Below are positions 37,546-48,209 of a DNA stretch of 64,000 bases, piece after piece. How positions within the stretch are numbered: the stretch's first letter is position 1; the number at the start of each line of letters is the position of its first letter. The notes under the pieces were generated by a model. The model did not search any database. It saw only the letters and a list, made by a program, of their open reading frames with translations, and was not told the DNA's origin. Source of the DNA: Ridgeia piscesae. Lineage: Eukaryota; Annelida; Polychaeta; Sabellida; Siboglinidae. Both the position numbers and the translations under genes were made by a program. The stretch covers positions 924,501 to 988,500 of the forward strand of contig JAODUO010000118.1 in assembly GCA_025642075.2 (NCBI GenBank), in the 5' to 3' direction.

Positions 37546-38772
37546 GTAATGACACAAAATAAACACAAATGTCATTAATGATCAGAAATGTTGACTCAAA
37601 CATTGTGTGACTGAATCTTGTGTTTTACTTCTAGCACTAATTTTTTCTTTCATTGTTCATTTTAATACACTGCCTGATCTCACGTCACATGTTCTGACCA
37701 CAGAGTGGTTTAGACAACACAGGATTCAGGATTTTGAGTAGTTGTTCGTTGTGAGATTTTTTTTTATCTATCTATTTTCGTAAGTACTTCACTCAAACCA
37801 ACTTTTCTTAGTGTTCATGGTCACATTTTACAGAATAAGGGTTACAGATGTAGCAAATAAGATCTATGTCTAACAGAAGAACTTTCTCTGTTTTTTGTTG
37901 AAAAATATAAGACTTTAGGACAATATCTATTCATACCAGTGTAACGCAATCTTAGACAAAATATGTCTTAGCATTTCATACCGAATTGTACACGTTTTTG
38001 CTTATCCGGCCAAAAATATTAAACCTGGCTTTACAGTTAAGTTTAAGATTTCCTGAAGTATCTTTCCCCCAAGTGTCTCCAAATTTATGGCCCATTAAAC
38101 TGATGGCTGCAACTCGTCAAGTAAATACCACAGGTGAAGTTCCCTCAAGACGCTAAAAGAGCCATCTTTACAGGCTTTCATTGATTCAAGATGTGACCAC
38201 CCATTCAAGATGCACAGGAAGGAATGTTTAACCTTTGAACCTGTTGCCATGACAACTGGAAAGACTTCAGAGCAGTTTTAACCCTATAGTAGGAAAGGTA
38301 GTAGTTGAGTCAGTTGAAAGACATTTATTACGCAAGTATAAAAGAGATACTGGAAGTTGTTTTGTTGGCCACTGTACAATACAGTTGAACCATGGTTTAT
38401 GGCCACCTCTCAATTAAGGTCACTCAGGATAGTCCAAAATTAGTTGAAAACATATATTAGCATGACACATCAGAAACTACTTATGGTAACCTTTGCATTT
38501 ACCATACTGAAGTGATACAATATCATATTTCTGTCCTCATTTAACATTGTATACAGCAGTATTAATAATAATAATAAAATTACACATTTCACCTGCACAC
38601 AGAAATTATTAGAATAAAAACTGGTGGTGAAAAAATGACCAAAGATAATTTATTTTTTGTAGAACTATTAGAGTTTCTCTTCAAAGCCCCTTTTGTTCAG
38701 TTACTGTTGAGACACTGAGTCTGACTTGTCACTGTGCAAACAGCATTATTAAATCTGCTACCTAGATTCCAT

Positions 38773-38859
38773 TGTACTGTACTGTACTGTACTGTACTGT
38801 ACTGTACTGTACTGTACTGTACTGTACTGTACTGTACTGTACTGTACTGTACTGTACTT
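38773..38859. repeat. (TACTG)n microsatellite
   Basis: This is a pure pentanucleotide array of about 17 units in the LIM-gene intron. Confidence 0.97.
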
Positions 38860-38910
38860 GAACTGTAATATTTGTCCTTCACCTCCCCTCACCTCCTATG
38901 ACATCATTGC

Positions 38911-39019
38911 CCTGCCCTGCCCTGCCCTGCCCTGCCCTGCCCTGCCCTGCCCTGCCCTGCCCTGCCCTGCCCTGCCCTGCCCTGCCCTGCCCTGCCCTGC
39001 CCTGCCCTGCCCTGCCCTG
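38911..39019. repeat. (CCCTG)n microsatellite
   Basis: This is a second pure pentanucleotide array of about 22 units, only 50 bp from the TACTG array. Confidence 0.97.
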
Positions 39020-39469
39020 AACAAAAAACTTTTGATAGCTTATATTATGTTATGCCTGTCTACATTCAGGTACCTGTTCAGACTTCTTGCTGCTCTCCAA
39101 ACTTTTATGTACAGACCCAGACAATATACGAGAAGTCTTAGGTCACTAAACATAACTTCAACTTCTCCAACCATAGCCCTCCCTATCTCTTCCCCTAAGC
39201 CGCCAGCCACAGACCGTGAGTGTAGTCTGCTCACGCGCCAAGTGAAATGGTACGTTGTAAGAGGATGACTGAAGCGACATGGTAGCGCTGGTGAATGTTT
39301 ACCAGCTGTGTGTTGTTTCTGTGAGGGAACTACCTGCTCCATCATCACTGGTGCATGATGGCACCAGGCAGGGAAACATTTCGAGAAAAAGTTAGGTGAA
39401 ATTTTGAGCCACCCTGTTAATTATTTTCATGACTTCCCAAGGGAACTAGGGAATTAAAAAAACTAAAAC

Positions 39470-39620
39470 AGGTCCACACCAGCACCAGACTGGGCAGTGA
39501 TAAATAAACTGTTCCATGAACAACGCCTGTTTGTCACTGGGAGAGACGCTCGACTGTCACTTCAAGGAACACACTGCTGTCCCCAGTCACCAGAAATATA
39601 TCTTTCATGGCTACTGCTAA
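39470..39620. repeat. Dispersed repeat, copy 2 (similar to 37340-37545)
   Basis: This is the diverged partner of the sequence described at 37340. No element boundaries are visible. Confidence 0.5.
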
Positions 39621-40382
39621 TGTCGTGAGAGAAACTTAAGCTATAGGTGGAAATCTCCAAAATCTTAGTGAATTTTTCTATGACAAAATTGACCAATAAA
39701 CTAGGGGAGAGTGCGGCATAACCGAATGCACAGGGAACCTCATAATGAGCGCCATCTGGTGAACAAAGTTATTGTGGAGGCCATGGCTTTCATATGAGAC
39801 ATCCCATGCCATCATGCAAGAATGTGGCAATTCATGACGCCTGTCCATCTTGGAAATTTTCGATTTGGGCGTTAGCGATCTTATTTTGACATGCTACATG
39901 AATTGCCTCAGCTGACACACTTACTGCGTGAGTATAGACCATTTCCAAGTAATATAGGTTGCTGTATTGGGCAACACATGGTGTATTAGACAGTCATGTG
40001 ACCATGGTAGGCGATAATGGCGGCTTGGGCTCCCAAATGACCGATTATTTCCCTATCCCATTACGTCCCAGTCATATCACACTACTAAATCTCTGCATTC
40101 TATGACTGATTAGCACAAGACAAGGATATACCAAGCATCCCAGTGGTGTGGTGTGTGATTTCTGCAGTGAACAGCCTATCAGTAGTTCTGTATTATATAT
40201 TAACCATCCAGTTATGCCCCACTCTCCCCTACTAATAAGAATGCTTCTAAACAGGACCAGAGGAAGGGTCAGGCGACATTTAGAGAAGATGTCTGTTGAG
40301 ACACATTTTGCTGCATGGATGCAAGAGACAAGAATACAGACAGAAACAGAGGTCACTGAGACGAGACAGTAAACACCAGGGA

Positions 40383-41366
40383 CTGTGTATGTACTGTGTA
40401 TGTACTGTGTATGTACTGTGTATGTACTGTGTATGTACTGTGTATGTACTGTGTATGTACTGTGTATGTACTGTGTATGTACTGTGTATGTACTGTGTAT
40501 GTACTGTGTATGTACTGTGTATGTACTGTGTATGTACTGTGTATGTACTGTGTATGTACTGTGTATGTACTGTGTATGTACTGTGTATGTACTGTGTATG
40601 TACTGTGTATGTACTGTGTATGTACTGTGTATGTACTGTGTATGTACTGTGTATGTACTGTGTATGTACTGTGTATGTACTGTGTATGTACTGTGTATGT
40701 ACTGTGTATGTACTGTGTATGTACTGTGTATGTACTGTGTATGTACTGTGTATGTACTGTGTATGTACTGTGTATGTACTGTGTATGTACTGTGTATGTA
40801 CTGTGTATGTACTGTGTATGTACTGTGTATGTACTGTGTATGTACTGTGTATGTACTGTGTATGTACTGTGTATGTACTGTGTATGTACTGTGTATGTAC
40901 TGTGTATGTACTGTGTATGTACTGTGTATGTACTGTGTATGTACTGTGTATGTACTGTGTATGTACTGTGTATGTACTGTGTATGTACTGTGTATGTACT
41001 GTGTATGTACTGTGTATGTACTGTGTATGTACTGTGTATGTACTGTGTATGTACTGTGTATGTACTGTGTATGTACTGTGTATGTACTGTGTATGTACTG
41101 TGTATGTACTGTGTATGTACTGTGTATGTACTGTGTATGTACTGTGTATGTACTGTGTATGTACTGTGTATGTACTGTGTATGTACTGTGTATGTACTGT
41201 GTATGTACTGTGTATGTACTGTGTATGTACTGTGTATGTACTGTGTATGTACTGTGTATGTACTGTGTATGTACTGTGTATGTACTGTGTATGTACTGTG
41301 TATGTACTGTGTATGTACTGTGTATGTACTGTATATGTACTGTGTATGTACTGTGTATGTACTGTG
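40383..41366. repeat. 11-bp satellite, about 89 copies
   Basis: The unit is TGTGTATGTAC, almost invariant over 980 bp; one copy has TGTATATGTAC near the right end. The right edge lies 20 bp from the LIM exon donor at 41386. Frames stay open for 323-450 codons on both strands because 11 is not a multiple of 3 and no frame meets a stop. These are not proteins. Confidence 0.98.
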
Positions 41367-41386
41367 AGACTGCAGCAGACACCCAC

Positions 41387-41454
41387 CATGTAGTCTTCTT
41401 CACAGTAGACCTTGCCATGTACATTGTAGAATGCCTTTCCCCTCAGTGTCCTTC
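41387..41454 (-). CDS. Ajuba-family LIM gene, second half of LIM1
   Basis: This 68-nt exon reads RTLRGKAFYNVHGKVYCEED, then YM. Its first two bases complete a Gly codon begun in exon 46792-46893. LRGKAFYxVxGKVxCEEDxxYSGFQ is a hallmark of the Ajuba/LIMD1/WTIP family. CEED supplies the last zinc ligands of LIM domain 1. The acceptor is GTTTACAG before 41454. The donor GTGGGT from 41386 is weaker than the consensus and lies 20 bp from the 11-bp satellite. The exon ends in phase 0. Confidence 0.93.
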
Positions 41455-43865
41455 CTGTAAACAGTCAAAAGAACCACAAAGTCACCATTTATATACCTGC
41501 AGGGGCTGTATGTATTTGGACAAGGTACTATTTTGGTCACCAACATAATTATTTGTCTGTTTTTAACTTTTTTGATACCTCAGCAAACATTATTTGTATT
41601 TGTTCCTATGTAATATTAATAATTCTGCACCATATTTTAATATTTATGGTGATGAAAAACCAATGTTTTTCCAATGTTTCTCACAATGCTGACACGGTTA
41701 AAATTTGGGTGTATTCATAAAATGTTGTTTGCATTTGTAGATATCTGAACAAACGGGATGAACTATTCTTCTGAACCATGTTTTCTGCTAGCTAAGAATT
41801 TTTTGTTTGGTGTAGTCTTTATGGTTTGATAACAAAATTTGACGGGATACAATTATTAAACGGATACAATGATGCCTTCCATAGTCCAATTCTAAAACCC
41901 CTGTTCTTGCATTACTTTCCTGACAACCATGTTTGCTGAACAGGAAACTTGTGGCTAATATCTTCAGTATTTCATGTATAATAATGACAGGTGAAATCCA
42001 TGAGACATTAGTGTTCTAAAACTGACCCAATATAATCATAAATGGCACCAAAGTATCTGAACAACAAACCATATAACAGGTGATTAATTACACCGAATGC
42101 CGCCTAACAACGTTCGCAAGCAATGAATGGAACGCTGTAATTACCTTAAGTGTTCCTTGCCAACAACTGCTCTAACTGGTCTCGGTGCAGTGGCTACTAT
42201 TCTATACTATTCCGCTAAATTATGGTGATTATCTGTGTGGCCAGTTAAACATCTAATTATAACACCACTGCCCCATGGCAAGATAAAGCATTAATCCTGG
42301 AAACACAGCCACATATATAATACATGTATATGATACACAGCGGTATACCTTTGTGCCAGGCTACAGTTGTATGCCATATGATAACATCTGCATAAACCTC
42401 TACCCCTACACTACCGTGGTAGTAGAGTTTCAACACACTGGGACATACGCACATATAACTGGTTATACTGGCCAGTGCCCGTGATAGAATGCTATCAAGA
42501 TAAAACATGATAAATGCAAATTTGGGTGCAATTTATGACTGGGCAAAATTTCAGCATTTAATTGTACAGAAAAATCGGCCCTCGTTATCAACTGGTACAC
42601 TTTTGCATTCTTAAGATATTCCAATTTCATCTACATGTTTTCATTTACGCTCTCACAATGAAGTACTGATGTGAGACTTGGCAACAAATTTACATTTTGA
42701 TTTGGCTTCTTCAACTTTACAGCTTTTCTAAGTAACAGACCCGTAACATCAAAGAAGCACACACATGTCCTAACACCACTAACTTTAGATCACCGTAATG
42801 CAAAAACACCCTACTGAATGATCACTTGTAGATCACATCACAAGCTTGCTGCCTAATTTATGCATATGGTACACAGCTTGAGATCTAGGTAGTTTACGGA
42901 GAAATGCACATACTTCAGCTGCGTCAATTTTATTTACAAAAACACTGCCGTCTACTTTCAAATGCTGAAATAAATTTGAAGTTGTATTCTGAAAACGTAC
43001 ATAGCTGTTCAAAAGAATCATTGTATATTTATGTTACCTAAATTCCTATGTTTAACACTATGTGGACGTTAGCATTAATACAATTTAAATTGCAAACATA
43101 AATTTGTTATTTTTGAGTATTTTTATTTTCAAACATTCACCAGTCCAGTAAAATTTTGTACCATAGAAACTTCTTTGTACTATAGAAAGTTATTACTATT
43201 AGAAACCATATAAAATATGTTAAAGTTCAATACTGAATCTTGACAAAGTTCCTTGTTTCTATTACATTATAATCATCATATATTCATAGTCGTTACCTGA
43301 AGCAGATGACATAATAAATAACACAGCACATAAGTGACTGATATAAAATGTCCATAATATTCTAACATCCTGCAGAGACACACTGGAGTCCGACTGGCAC
43401 TGCCATTTAACGTATAATCAGATAAACGCAAGCATGTCTGGTCTTGCTTTAGATGGAATCATTGATACGACACTGGAAAAGTGCCCAGACAATAACAATC
43501 CCCACTTTGTTCCATGGTATATACGGGTCCTTCGTCTACAAGACCAAGACCACCTAAGAAATATCTCTACGCCGTTTGTAACAGCCAAGACACTGAAGAC
43601 AGACAGTTACAGTGTTTAAATTCCCTGTCCGACCAAGTGCGTCTCGACACATGAATGCGTCAATGCGTCTGTCTATGATGGAGTAGGCGCATGTTTCCAC
43701 GTGAGCTGGCACGCAACGGAACTCGATTCAAAGTACTCTTTTTACAGGCTCCACAATTCTTGTCTTTTTATGTGCCAACAGAATATGTAGTTGTGGTAGT
43801 TAAACTGAACACCGGTATTTCATTGGTGTCGTAATTACAGCACTGGTATTTCATTGGTGTGGTCG
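41455..43865 (-). other. LIM-gene intron, unique part
   Basis: This is AT-rich intron sequence with only short chance frames. No repeat element or RNA gene is recognised. Confidence 0.6.
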
Positions 43866-44935
43866 TTAGAGCACCGCTGTATCAATGTTACAGTAGTTTG
43901 AGCACCGTTGTATCATTGTTACAGTAGTTTGAGCACTGCTGTATCAATGTTACAGTAGTTTGAGCACTTCTGTATCAATGTTACAGTAGTTTGAGCACTG
44001 CTGTATCATTGTTACAGTAGTTTGAGCACTGCTGTATCATTGTTACAGTAGTTTGAGCACCGCTGTATCATTGTTACAGTAGTTTGAGCACCTGTATCAT
44101 TGTTACAGTAGTTTGGCACCTGTATCATTGTTACAGTAGTTTGAGCACCGCTGTATCATTGTTACAGTAGTTTGAGCACGCTGTATCATTGTTACAGTAG
44201 TTTGAGCACTCGCTGTATCATTGTTACAGTAGTTTGAGCACTGCTGTATCATTGTTACAGTAGTTTGAGCACCGCTGTATCATTGTTACAGTAGTTTGAG
44301 CACTGCTGTATCATTGTTACAGTAGTTTGAGCACCGCTGTATCATTGTTACAGTAGTTTGAGCACCGCTGTATCATTGTTACAGTAGTTTGAGCACCGCT
44401 GTATCATTGTTACAGTAGTTTGAGCTCCACTGTATCATTGTTACAGTAGTTTGAGCACTTCTGTATCATTGTTACAGTAGTTTGAGCACCGCTGTATCAT
44501 TGTTACAGTAGTTTGAGCACCGCTGTATCATTGTTACAGTAGTTTGAGCACCGCTGTATCATTGTTACAGTAGTTTGAGCACCGCTGTATCATTGTTACA
44601 GTAGTTTGAGCACCGCTGTATCATTGTTACAGTAGTTTGAGCACCGCTGTATCATTGTTACAGTAGTTTGAGCACCGCTGTATCAATGTTACAGTAGTTT
44701 GAGCACCGCTGTATCATTGTTACAGTAGTTTGAGCACCGCTGTATCATTGTTACAGTAGTTTGAGCACCACTGTATCAATGTTACAGTAGTTTGAGCACC
44801 GCTGTATCATTGTTACAGTAGTTAGAGCACCGCTGTATCATTATTGCAGTAGTTTGAGCACCGCTGTATCATTGTTACAGTAGTTTGAGCACCGCTGTAT
44901 CATTGTTACAGTAGTTTGAGCACTGATGTTTCATT
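43866..44935. repeat. 31-bp minisatellite, about 34 copies
   Basis: The unit is GTTTGAGCACCGCTGTATCA followed by TTGTTACAGTA. Copies differ at a few positions (CCG/CTG, ATTG/AATG), and some have lost a few bases. It lies in the large LIM-gene intron. Confidence 0.97.
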
Positions 44936-45210
44936 TGTGTGTTAATCCGAACATAACACAACACGATTGAACATTGGTATATAGCAGACTGAGCATTGGT
45001 ATCTCACTGATGTGACAGTTAGAGCAGCAGTGTCTCACTGGTGCGGTATTTAGAGCACTGGTCTCGATTCTAGTTACGATAAGATTCATTCTATTATATT
45101 TTGGTAACAGGGGAACTTTACAAACAACTGTATATCAATTAACTACATGTTTTAACAATCACTGTTCGTAGTAATATAATAATTGTTGCTCCTTTACAAA
45201 ACCACCCCTG

Positions 45211-45218
45211 CACACACA

Positions 45219-45290
<72 letters not shown>

Positions 45291-45298
45291 CACACAGA
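45211..45298. repeat. (CACG)n-(CA)n microsatellite
   Basis: ACGC tetranucleotides are followed by CA dinucleotides. Confidence 0.95.
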
Positions 45299-45956
45299 TA
45301 TATGGGTGTGTGTCCAGTCAAAGCAATTAGACCTAGGTATATACACTTAAGGTCACAAAGCTTTCCTGTTATCCGAGTGTCAACATCTAAAATACTGATA
45401 AACTGATCAAAGCATAATATAATATGACTGATACAATAATGGAGTCTGATCATTTTCCGCTTGATAACAACAATAATACAAATTGATGATGTGGCACTGA
45501 TAACATTATCCTAGGGTAAATACACAATGTAGGTCAACAGCATTCTACGAGGGATGTCAATATAACAGCGTACACAGATGACAGTGAGATATCCTGTCAA
45601 TTCTAGGGATGATTTGGCAACCCAAAAATACCTGATGAATGACACCTGGCAACCTGCCAACTAACATTACATTGGTACTTGTTAAATGGTGCTAATCTGT
45701 CTGTCATTTAAAAACCCACCCTAACTATGTATTTCCAAATATTTTCTATTATTGCAAGATATCTACAAAGAATGCCAACTGCTGCATCTATCCCGTTTAA
45801 AATGTTCATTATCTGCACATTTTTACATTTTGTATTGAATTAACTAACCAAAGTATTAACTATTTTGGTGGTAAATTTGCCAGCCCTGGAGTTCGTAGTC
45901 TAATGCAAAATTCCAGTGAAATATATACTAATGAACAATGTTAGCTTGTGGCAGTA

Positions 45957-46010
45957 AGTTCTTATGTAGCGCAGTAAACAGTTCATGGGACTGCTCAAAG
46001 GGCTTTATAC
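45957..46010 (-). mobile_element. SINE tail fragment
   Basis: AAGTTCTTATGTAGCGCAGT and CTGCTCAAAGGGCTTTATAC match the tail of the SINE at 20350-20679, in the same orientation. No tRNA-like head is present. Confidence 0.6.
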
Positions 46011-46065
46011 TTTATCACCAAGTGTCACCAAGTTGATGACACTGGCTGATGATGTGACAAATACA

Positions 46066-46791
46066 GTGACTTACCACAGGAGCAGCAGATGAAGCAGCTG
46101 CTGTGGTAGAGGTTGATGACGTGACTTAAACCACAAGAGCAGCAGATGAAGCAGCTGCTGTGGTAAAGGTTGATGACGTGACTTACCACAAGAGCAGCAG
46201 ATGAACCAGCTGCTGTGGTAAAGGTTGATGACGTGACTTACCACAAGAGCAGCAGATGAAGCAGCTGCTGTGGTAAAGGTTAATGACGTGACTTACCACA
46301 AGAGCAGCAGATGAACCAGCTGCTGTGGTAAAGGTTGATGACGCGACTTACCACAAGAGCAGCAGATGAACCAGCTGCTGTGGTAAAGGTTAATGACGTG
46401 ACTTACCACAAGAGCAGCAGATGAACCAGCTGCTGTGGTAAAGGTTGATGACGCGACTTACCACTGCAGCAGCAGATGAAGAAGCTGGTGTGGTACAGGT
46501 TGATGACATGACTTACCATGGGAGCAGCAGATGAAGCAGCTGCTGTGGTACAGGGTGATGACGTGACTTACCACGGGAGCAGCAGATGAAGTAGCTGCTG
46601 TGGTACAGGTTGATGACGTGACTTATCACGGGAGCAGCAGATGAAGCAGCTGCTGTGGTACAGGGTAATGACGTGACTTACCACGGGAGCAGCAGATGAA
46701 GTAGCTGCTGTGGTACAGGTTGATGACATGACTTATCACAGGAGCAGCAGATGAAGCAGCTGCTGTGGTACAGGTTGATGACGTGACTTAC
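46066..46791. repeat. 55-bp minisatellite derived from the LIM1 exon end and its splice donor
   Basis: About 13 intronic units, with spacing of 55 bp between AGCAGCAGATGAA landmarks (46138, 46193 and onward). On the gene strand each unit holds about 40 bp copied from the 3' end of exon 46792-46893 (encoding NLYHxSCFICCSC), then GTAAGT and CACGTCATC. Most units keep GGTAAGT; a few have GATAAGT or a longer variant. The real exon end is the outermost unit. Confidence 0.93.
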
Positions 46792-46893
46792 CACAGGAGC
46801 AGCAGATGAAGCAGCTGGTGTGGTACAGGTTGCCCATCGCCTGACACGCCTCCTTCGCTCCCATCACCTTCTGGTTGCAGCTGTAGCACTGAC
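46792..46893 (-). CDS. Ajuba-family LIM gene, first half of LIM1
   Basis: This 102-nt exon reads QCYSCNQKVMGAKEACQAMG, then NLYHTSCFICCSC. It carries the first zinc ligands of LIM domain 1 (CYSC, then HTSC, then C-C pairs). ACQAMGNLYHxxCF is typical of LIMD1/WTIP/Ajuba. Both flanking introns split Gly codons. The acceptor is TGTTCAG before 46893 and the donor is GTAAGT from 46791. The upstream pre-LIM region, usually long and proline-rich, was not found to the right. The gene is therefore incomplete here: three LIM domains are present and the N-terminus is missing. Confidence 0.93.
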
Positions 46894-47928
46894 CTGAACA
46901 CAGAGGGGCATAGGGTTAACCACACACCAAGAGACAAAGTAATATAGAGTAAGAGTGGCGAAGCAAACACAAATAGACAGAGACAGTGTGTTAATCAAAC
47001 ACAGAAACATAGTTAACAACGTGGTGAATCACAGGGTTAACCAACGGATATAGGTAGGGTTAACCAGAGCAGTACACATAGCCATTAGGGTTAACCATAG
47101 ACACAGGCGGCTGTGGAGCAAACAATACTTATAGACAGTGTTAGTCACATGCAAGGACACAGGGTAAACCACACACAGTAATCATATCTACACACTGCCA
47201 TCAGGTTCCAACAGTGTTGTGATTGATCACCCTACCCTGTTAAAAATGACATCTTTAATTTTTTATTGTAACTGCTCTAAAACGTAAATCATCAACATTC
47301 CTTTTAGCGACTGTCGCATCGACAGGCCTGCAAACAAACTAACCACCGGTCAGTTGCTGGCTAACTCAACATCTACAACTGAGTCAAAACACACGAAATG
47401 ATTACTGAAAGCAATGTTACAGAATGACCCTCTTATATTTAAATACTTATCTCTGTTATTTTTGTATAAAATGTGTCAAAAGCAAAAGGTTACAAAACCA
47501 GCAGGTAACTCAGGCCTGCACACATAATAATAGGCTAGCAATAAATATATAAAGTTTGCTGCTAATTTCTATATTTTGTAATATCTCTACTAAACTATTT
47601 TCACCAGAGAAGATAAGAATATTTGTTTTCTTTCTATATTACCATAATGACTACATTATTAATGCATTCAGAGTTTTATACACTGTACGTTTTCAGTTGA
47701 CACCTGTCTGATCACATCATGCAGTGTATACTTACTATTTTTTGGACACCAACAATAAATAATAAACATAAATAAAAAATCTGTGCATTGTAAATTTTTG
47801 GACAGCTGAGATTTCAGTTATCTTTAGGTCAAGGTTACTATGGTAGTTTCATATGGAATGTCCCAATTTATCTTTACTTATATACAGTAAACACCACACT
47901 CTACCGTTACCTATTTCCCGGCACTATT

Positions 47929-47935
<7 letters not shown>
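46894..47935. other. Probable LIM-gene 5' intron, nothing recognised
   Basis: Short GGTTAACCA-type motifs recur between 46914 and 47100 (AGGGTTAACCACAC and similar), a loose low-copy repeat. No exon ending in a Tyr-Phe-Gly-like junction was found. Confidence 0.45.
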
Positions 47936-47974
<39 letters not shown>

Positions 47975-48031
47975 GATAGGAAACTGGGATTAGGAAGACG
48001 TTACAGGTTGGATAATTGGGATTCACGTAAG

Positions 48032-48067
<36 letters not shown>

Positions 48068-48091
48068 TACGCTGATAATTGGATTCAGCTA

Positions 48092-48149
<58 letters not shown>

Positions 48150-48209
48150 CTTCCGTTGAATCCCAATTATCCAACCTGTAACGTCTTCCTAATCCCAGTT
48201 TCCTATCCC
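47936..48209. repeat. AT-centred palindrome with 64-bp arms
   Basis: The left arm at 47973-48036 starts GGGATAGGAAACTGGGATTA. The right arm at 48146-48209 is its near-perfect reverse complement, ending TTTCCTATCCC. Between are two (AT)n tracts (about 48039-48066 and 48093-48146) and a degraded third copy of the arm end (TGATAATTGGATTCAG, about 48071). A further (AT)n tract lies left of the palindrome. Confidence 0.9.

Noticed and set aside
40072..41548. Open frames of 323-450 codons on both strands
   Set aside because: They are translations of the 11-bp satellite. No stop occurs in any phase of the unit, so length carries no coding information.
43866..44935. Regular repeats that could recall a CRISPR array
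   Set aside because: The repeats are directly adjacent with no unique spacers, and the window is clearly animal nuclear DNA.
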